From assembly GCF_042684365.1 (NCBI RefSeq), contig NZ_JBHULI010000007.1:1-21917 (forward strand): DNA of 21,917 nt. Reading direction: 5' to 3'. Within the stretch, counting starts at the first letter, position 1, and the number at the start of each line of letters is the position of its first letter. Below the pieces are notes generated by a model. It worked only from the letters and a program-made list of their open reading frames with translations. It ran no database searches and was not told where the DNA came from. This document shows, in pieces, positions 19,101-21,917 of the stretch. The position numbers and the translations under genes were made by a program. The DNA is from Gracilimonas halophila. GTDB taxonomy: Bacteria > Bacteroidota > Rhodothermia > Balneolales > Balneolaceae.

Positions 19101-21917
19101 GGCCCAGATGAACGACGCTACGGCGGGTCTAAGCATAACCACCGATGGGGGAAATATTAGCTTCGAAGGCCTTAGCGGCAACACCGGCGGGAATGCAGGT
19201 CTGGCGCTGCGAGCCAACAACGCGTCCGGCAGCATCACCATTGGCGATGCCAATACCGGAGATATCACCTTCAGAACAGGGTCATTGCAAACCAGAGATC
19301 AGAATGCGGGCAGTATTGTAGTAGCCAGCGCCAGCGCGGTAGTGTTTGAAGGCCCAGCGGGCGCTAATTTCGCGGAAGATATCAACATTAGTGATGAGTA
19401 CGGCTTTGCCTCGGGTATCACTGAGTTGCGCCTGGGTAAGACCGATAACACCAGCGCCAACATCAGTTTGAACACGCCGGTGAGCATATCGGGGCCGGTA
19501 AGTATTTACGCCGATGAGCTATCGATAGCTGCAGGCATCAACACTAGCGCGGGGAATGGAAATATTTTGCTACAAGGAACCACCTCGGTTACGGCTAGTG
19601 GCAGTGACCGAACCCTTAATAGCGGTTCGGGCAATATTTCTATCTTAACGGATGCTGTGACGCATTCTGGTGCGGATTTAGTCATCAACTCAACAGGCAC
19701 CTTTACTTTTGCGCCGATCACTAACTGGACGAGTGACTTTGTGGGAGGAAGCTTCCTTGGATTTAATGGCAGCTTTAGCGGCAGCAACTTTATAGGCAAT
19801 AATAGCCAACCCGAAACGCAGTGGTTGCAGATTAACAATTTGGCCTCCTTGGGTGGACTTACCTTGGGTCGGTCGGGTTCGACCAATAATCTTCAAATGA
19901 ATTCGGCTTTTAGCGTAGCCGGCCCGATTAGACTTTATGGGCAGCAAGTCTTAGTGGATGCCAACCTCACCTCTACCGCGAGTAGTGGAACAGGGGTGCT
20001 GATTGAAGCCCAGCGCATCCTGCAGGATGATGACTTTGATGTGACTACCTCCGGGGCGAATATTACCTACACGGCCAGTGGGTACCAGGTTCCAGATAGT
20101 GACCAAAGGAATGTGATTGCTATTGCAGGAACGGAGTCTGACCGAGCGGTTCTTAATGCCAATGGAGGGGATATTGTACTTTCGGGCAGCTACGGCGCTG
20201 GTGGTGCGGGTGATCGCTTTACACGTGCGATTGGCTTTAGTATCGCTGATTTAATCACTTCAGGCAGTGGTACCATTAGCCTTATAGGCGATGCCACCAA
20301 CGTACCTAGTACTACGCAGCCCGTCTGGGGTATGCAGCCTAATGATGCACGTATTATTACCGAGAATGGAGCCATTACGCTCGATATGACCGGTGGCGCG
20401 GCTTCAGGTAATTCACGTGGCTTGGCCTTAGATGGTCAAAGCATGCAGCTGCTTTCGCAGAGTGGCACCATCACAATAATTGACCGCGAGCCGACCGGCC
20501 TGACGGGCAATTATAGCGGGCTTTATCTGCGTCCAAGCTCCGCTAATGCCATCTTATTTGGCGCTGATGGCAGCAGCGTAGCCAGCAGCAGTTCCAATGT
20601 AGTGATTCAGGCCGACCGGGTTACCTTCGACGGTACCACCACCACTCGCATGAATAGCTCGGGCGAGCTTAGCATTGAGCCTCTTTCGGCCAGCTTTGCA
20701 AGCAATCTGACCTATCAAAATGTGAATCTAGAGAGCACGGCTAGCGGCTTAACGCTAGGTAAGGCAGGCAATACAGGAGGAATAACGATAGGAGCTAACA
20801 CTACCATAAATGGACCGATCTCGATTTATAGTGGTGATCTATTTGTTGATGCAAAGTTTGAAGCGGTTAATGATCGAATTTCCCTTATCTCAACAGGTGC
20901 AAACAATCTTCAGGGAACACTTGAAACACTGAATAATGCTGAAATTATTGCAAATGAATTAGTGGTGCGTAATTTTCATCGTGCTTACATTGGGATTAGT
21001 TCATCTAATACCTTTTCTGGTGATGTATTTGTAAATAATATGGCAAGTGATGGTGGTGATTGGCTATTTATGAATAACAATGATGAACTCTCTGTTGAAA
21101 ATATTGCCGGTGTTGATGGAGTTTCAGTCACAGGTTTTGTTCGTATTTACACAGAATCTGAAGACCTTTTAATTAACGCGCCAGTACTTTCTACACTATC
21201 CCATGGAACTTCTATTCAATTATTTGCCGATCGTGATGCAATAGCTGGTCAGGTGGGAGATGGGAACATTAAAATTGCAAATGAGGGAGCCATTATAATT
21301 GAGCCTGACGCAAGAGCACTTTTATATTCAGGTAAAGAATCAGAAAGCACGGGGGTACAGGCCGAGGTAGGAGGAGTGTCCAATACTTGGAATCAAGTGG
21401 ACATAAATACTGATCTGAATACATTGGAACCGGTTATTGGTAACACAGGTAAATTTGGGCTATTTAGAATAAGCAGTATCACAAATAATCCAGAGGAGAA
21501 TACGCAACCAGGGTCTATACAGATTGTATCAGGTGATGGCCAAACCATTTTACCTACCGATACAACAAGGGCGCCACTGGAAGTGGTAGTATACGATGAA
21601 AGTAATCAGCCTATGCCCGGGGTTACAGTTAGGTTCAAGCGGCCAGAATCCCCTCGGTCCTCCGTTTATGGGACTGTTATTAGCCCTGAGGTTGTAACCG
21701 ACAGCAGTGGCATGGCCGGCACGCTATTAGTAGCTGGGGAAAAAGCGGGTGAACTGTCCATAGAGGCAGATGTGTTAGGGTTAGATACACCTAGCTTCAC
21801 AGCCACGATAGAAACCTGCAGCGACCTTGCCAACACGTGGTGTGGGCCCTATAGGTACGCGGTGGAGGTTTCTGAGGCTACGCCGATGGCTGGGGATTCG
21901 GTGAGGGTTGCGGCCCA
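10108..21917 (+). CDS. Giant secreted adhesin-like protein, beta-strand repeats plus Big_1 domain (3' partial)
   Basis: I followed the frame codon by codon from ATG 10108 to the window end: 3,936 codons without a stop, still open. An in-frame TAA at 10099-10101 bounds the start. Residues 1-35 are a signal peptide (KKVIKFSYRFS, hydrophobic LVAILIFGLPI, cleavage at TNG-Q). Then come filamentous-hemagglutinin/MBG-type beta-strand repeats rich in Gly, Thr, Ser, Asn and Asp. A motif like GLTLGKAGNT ... IAGPISVYGGDI recurs about ten times (residues near 312, 471, 853, 1148, 1519, 2099, 2476, 3106, 3250, 3547). A second motif, GGDIILWSDSD followed by GGGADDG, lies between copies. Residues about 3798-3903 form a Big_1-type Ig-like domain (PLEVVVYDESNQPMPGVTVRF-like core). 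Such proteins act as long surface adhesins, probably exported by T9SS here; the C-terminus that would prove this is outside the window. Confidence 0.9.
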   Translation, partial: MYLSIIAIKKVIKFSYRFSWLVAILIFGLPIVTNGQTLKIDNNGQTGTPGTNWTTSGTNPVTITATGTANVNTSVIEGYLNAGTSVILEGLKIVIDNTINKTAGGDATLTLRAGGTDTEGYGRAQINADVESTSGALNIVLWSDYNNHNRAGATAGTEATITTNGGHFWMGGSATTQGSTTWNGLTVGDGPSVNDNGSTNQNAIDFDGVTLSTSGGDVMMWAAPGDGSGIQGINFHTSSSINTGTGDIILAADVLDGNPILTSIGHLYLVPDGGAYGGSVTWSHNNASPNIDVSGTFDALTINAFNSLGGFTIGEYTGMTGVTFSNTSDITVTNSIDVAGPITLKGTAITVNHDVMSSTASDIRLSATNGFSSGTTTRRNITSANGNIVIEADADANGSGFLDIDYLTFDAGSGDLTLRSERFSWISSGASTKPWLNGTGPIILESNDASFSQGLQTVWYEIDQDADGYSGLTIGKATNAQNVNVSSAQEVAGPITVYGEDIILENSLNTTSGGANGDILVKASGDISLTADESITTSGGDVILWANSDNQAANGSISLRKASSITTGSPSVTGGSVWLGGGADGGTWNGLSVGQGYAVPGTFFTPSDGGNEFEAGVYLERSSIESFGGEIKIAADASTGAAGLITYGNTVNIDAGSGAIQIEAQNSDNSEKHNGIMFGNHDISVASTVNILSSSPADAITIEAHGSGTGNAIGISGTLNITSSGGGDVLISGDAQGSGRSIVSGSFYHGLTNIYANSGRITLDGHANGVVVAEAENQNGQTAGPSKINIGQGGSITSSISDVFITGDAIEIGAGGMDIVSSGSVTVEPSNTSFSSGFSWPISNLSLDAAVSGLTLGKTSNTQVMTIASATSIAGPISVYGGQINVDANLTSTATSGTGITITGPRIIQNDGIDATTSGADISYTANGYVTEGTGETLIVLDGSSGNKTKLNANGGNISLTASFGAGGVDGDITRTIGFSDAEIRTSGTGQVSLTADATNHPNTTNSAWGMQPGNASIITENGSITLDMTGGSASSNSRGLGLDENSMQLLSETGTISIRDRQPAGLTGNYNGLYLRPSTANAILFGADGSEVISSSSDVLIQADKATFDVTTTRFNTTGELSIEPLSASFGSAFTYQNINLESTVTGLRLGKTGNTADVTIATATNIAGPISVYGGSIAVNQNLTSTASGEDILLKGSGSITTASSTTLQTNDGDLILWSDSDANNEGHIAIGNDVTLNSVNESTASDLSSGGNIVLAGGADDGANGGAASDGLPDGFARSASNPGIELSTDGDGDVNFYSGGGNITMHGYSSNAGSNDDENIGINQYGGLLIDAGTGRVRMIGEGENFYGINLNQSPPEGLKLNISSAATSGDAIYMSGVSGSEHGLVFNFSSNKELKATAGGNITLEGVGGGSSQGIFLQTIDVLATSGTITLDGGTNGIFNKNTANTYGFKSGSDITSSSSDIIFKGDAISVEADGTATSFNTTGTVTVEPSGSSFSSAFSYPVSNLSLNSGVSGLTLGKAGNTANMTIASATSIAGPISVYGGDISIDAATTATGSDINLYASGAVSQTAALTANRLALNGTGNFTLQNAANNVGIIAGGDNTTRLGNLAYRDADALEIGSVNPDGIFSSGTVLIETENGDLTLSQNINTTSTSDDAIIVNAGRTAAAGTATGGNVLVSGSPTLSYGSGGRAKLFSGSEGNSTNLTNLVGGAANTRKGFDEGSDLSGQGLVDDNAYAIYRLAEGTGDLTIVASGGDAENSTWKFNSGSRTLTTIGTPVDVNASVVEGYLASGDLTIEAGNIEVQADISSSASNTFTLKALGKIEIHDNSDIETNGGDLIIWSNSDNLNGGNILTGQDVTFDSRQGGASTGGGRIHMGGGDDTNNDGFPDESTRGIGNAGGDAAYGILFGNAAGTDVQLLSGGGNITLNGGVDPSFSAAANSHGIGFYPGYTINAGAGNITFNGSANSGGADTIGIDLMTSGTTNASSITTTGDLTFNGESTVTTNTNHGIILNNGLTINAGTVNITGNSEETGVILNGSITSDISMTLRANSYSFSSGSVSGQGTLTIEPLTISNSFNSTFNSNGLTLGSDLTGLTIGKSTNTADVTISNIIDIAGTIEVYGGDIAVNESLTATASGADILLKGSGEITMAGSKNIQANDGDIILWADSDNNSDGAIAVLNGSSINSQGGDITLAGGADNGSNGGISGDGKPDGYAWRTSDEDVLGGLSLGQGILAGHGEVNDPRIDILSAGGDIKLFGRFSGPGNYPGVLTQENILVDAGTGTISINGHSSNGHGIEFARGATSHQNVFRSQSNDASKPAISIVGTTTSDARIAVLLEKGGSSLIQSEGTGEVYIRGTSTVRQALIAKDLQVLAASGGISFEGNTTSTNGIELINTDIGQRSSTTAIQGITPLASSSSNVAFKSTGFTFGGSESLISSTGSLTIEPLSGASFGTAFTYADFLTIDNNLTGLTIGKVSNTTDVTFSKAIDIAGPISVYGGDIAINAVTTATGSDINLYASGTVSQTAALTANRLALNGTGSFTLQNAANNVGIIAGGESGMRLGNLAYRDADALEIGSVNPDGIFSSGTILVETENGDLTLSQNINTTSTSDDAIIVNAGRAAAAGTATGGDVLVSGSPTLSYGSGGRAKLFSGSEGNSTNLTNLVGGAANTRAGFDEGSDLSGEGLVDDNAYAIYRFSPGTGDLTIVEDGGDAENSTWAFDSSSNTLTTISSPADVDASVVEGYLANGDLTIEAANITMDAAVSHATANSWLLAANSNIIQTANGDISTQGGALVIRSDADDDGSGRVELLGDITTNGGALYVGGGSASETLDGLAVPTGNAISSDNTQEGLLVNGAAINTGGGNLRMRGHNTATDGEITATMISNSSIQTGAGELRLYGRRSGDPFTSFGLGLGTIIGAAPSGNVSLSTSSGDMYLEGLSEATNGFLWSYGLMLIATGTEQLSLSTGSGNIRLIGNAANAALQTGEALGLVAQMNDATAGLSITTDGGNISFEGLSGNTGGNAGLALRANNASGSITIGDANTGDITFRTGSLQTRDQNAGSIVVASASAVVFEGPAGANFAEDINISDEYGFASGITELRLGKTDNTSANISLNTPVSISGPVSIYADELSIAAGINTSAGNGNILLQGTTSVTASGSDRTLNSGSGNISILTDAVTHSGADLVINSTGTFTFAPITNWTSDFVGGSFLGFNGSFSGSNFIGNNSQPETQWLQINNLASLGGLTLGRSGSTNNLQMNSAFSVAGPIRLYGQQVLVDANLTSTASSGTGVLIEAQRILQDDDFDVTTSGANITYTASGYQVPDSDQRNVIAIAGTESDRAVLNANGGDIVLSGSYGAGGAGDRFTRAIGFSIADLITSGSGTISLIGDATNVPSTTQPVWGMQPNDARIITENGAITLDMTGGAASGNSRGLALDGQSMQLLSQSGTITIIDREPTGLTGNYSGLYLRPSSANAILFGADGSSVASSSSNVVIQADRVTFDGTTTTRMNSSGELSIEPLSASFASNLTYQNVNLESTASGLTLGKAGNTGGITIGANTTINGPISIYSGDLFVDAKFEAVNDRISLISTGANNLQGTLETLNNAEIIANELVVRNFHRAYIGISSSNTFSGDVFVNNMASDGGDWLFMNNNDELSVENIAGVDGVSVTGFVRIYTESEDLLINAPVLSTLSHGTSIQLFADRDAIAGQVGDGNIKIANEGAIIIEPDARALLYSGKESESTGVQAEVGGVSNTWNQVDINTDLNTLEPVIGNTGKFGLFRISSITNNPEENTQPGSIQIVSGDGQTILPTDTTRAPLEVVVYDESNQPMPGVTVRFKRPESPRSSVYGTVISPEVVTDSSGMAGTLLVAGEKAGELSIEADVLGLDTPSFTATIETCSDLANTWCGPYRYAVEVSEATPMAGDSVRVAA
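12664..13590 (+). repeat. Large internal repeat B, first copy
   Basis: The encoded stretch from GLTLGKTSNT through ITENGSITLDMTGG, MQLLSETGTISI, LTGNYNGLYLRPS and ELSIEPLSASF to the next GLRLGK motif is repeated at about 19855-20790. The offset drifts from 7,191 to 7,197 bases, so small indels exist. DNA identity is lower than in repeat A. Confidence 0.85.
14662..15534 (+). repeat. Large internal repeat A, first copy
   Basis: This block matches 17533-18405 at a constant offset of 2,871 bases (957 codons) with no gap seen. It begins at the GLTLGK motif, runs through LGNLAYRDADALEIGSVNPD and ends near SVVEGYLASGDLTIEAGN. The core 15061-15270 differs from its partner at only three of 210 bases; the flanks differ far more. 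Confidence 0.9.
17533..18405 (+). repeat. Large internal repeat A, second copy
   Basis: This is the partner of 14662-15534. The stretch 18019-18141 is identical to 15148-15270 over 123 bases, third codon positions included. A diverged relative of the block's SVVEGYL end also occurs near the mature N-terminus (SVIEGYLNAG, about 10330). Confidence 0.9.
19855..20790 (+). repeat. Large internal repeat B, second copy
   Basis: This is the partner of 12664-13590. Shared landmarks in order are WGMQP, IITENGAITLDMTGG, NSRGLALD, SMQLLS, GLTGNY, GLYLRPS, NAILFGADGS and GELSIEPLSASF. It is the last repeat block before the non-repetitive, A/T-rich stretch that leads to the Ig-like domain. Confidence 0.85.

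Noticed and set aside
18492..19268. 258-codon leftward frame, and about a dozen shorter leftward frames across 10098-20375
   Set aside because: They are shadows of the Gly/Ala/Thr-rich giant gene. Their products are Pro/Leu/Val-rich, as expected from the reverse complement of such codons.
12664..20790. Long repeats as ends of an insertion sequence or transposon
   Set aside because: They are direct, in-frame coding repeats within one gene. No transposase, terminal inverted repeats or target-site duplications were seen.

Overview
The window looks like a surface-protein locus of a gliding or T9SS-bearing Bacteroidota-type bacterium. A member of the Balneolota/Rhodothermota/Bacteroidota group is most likely. 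The evidence is a PorV-like barrel end, a type IX secretion (T9SS) C-terminal sorting domain ending in MTLVK, a TPR/transmembrane/AraC regulator of the kind common in that group, A/T-rich intergenic spacers, and few clear Shine-Dalgarno sequences. The genus cannot be told from the sequence alone.

Layout. 1-1255 (+): 3' part of a gene fusing a PorV-type outer-membrane barrel end to one intact and one degenerate OmpA-like domain; the true start lies upstream. 1516-2339 (-): a two-gene overlapping unit, a small lipoprotein followed by a four-helix DUF2231-type membrane protein. 2340-3331: A/T-rich spacer without a convincing gene. 3332-6483 (+): one long GLUG-repeat surface protein gene that is broken. 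It has an in-frame TAA at 5084-5086, then its 3' end runs out of frame into two pieces of another T9SS cargo gene, the last being the sorting domain. 6527-6997 (+): small secreted or membrane-anchored protein of unknown function. 6998-8000: A/T-rich spacer with two terminator-like hairpins. 8001-9806 (+): membrane-spanning regulator with TPRs outside and an AraC-type DNA-binding domain inside. 9807-10107: spacer with a bulged hairpin just before the next gene. 10108 to the window end (+): one uninterrupted reading frame of at least 3,936 codons, still open at base 21917. It encodes a secreted giant adhesin-like protein of filamentous-hemagglutinin/MBG-type beta-strand repeats, ending in the window with a Big_1-type Ig-like domain.

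How the parts may work together (inference). The AraC/TPR protein stands directly upstream of the giant adhesin on the same strand and is a reasonable candidate for its regulator. The broken GLUG protein carries a T9SS sorting tail, and the PorV-like protein belongs to the T9SS outer-membrane family, so the theme is surface display. The strongest unusual signal is genetic rather than enzymatic. Both the GLUG gene and the giant gene contain near-identical internal DNA copies next to strongly diverged copies, sharp base-composition changes inside one reading frame, and out-of-frame cassette joints. This suggests recombination or gene conversion among surface-protein cassettes. No mobile element, CRISPR array, rRNA or tRNA gene was found.
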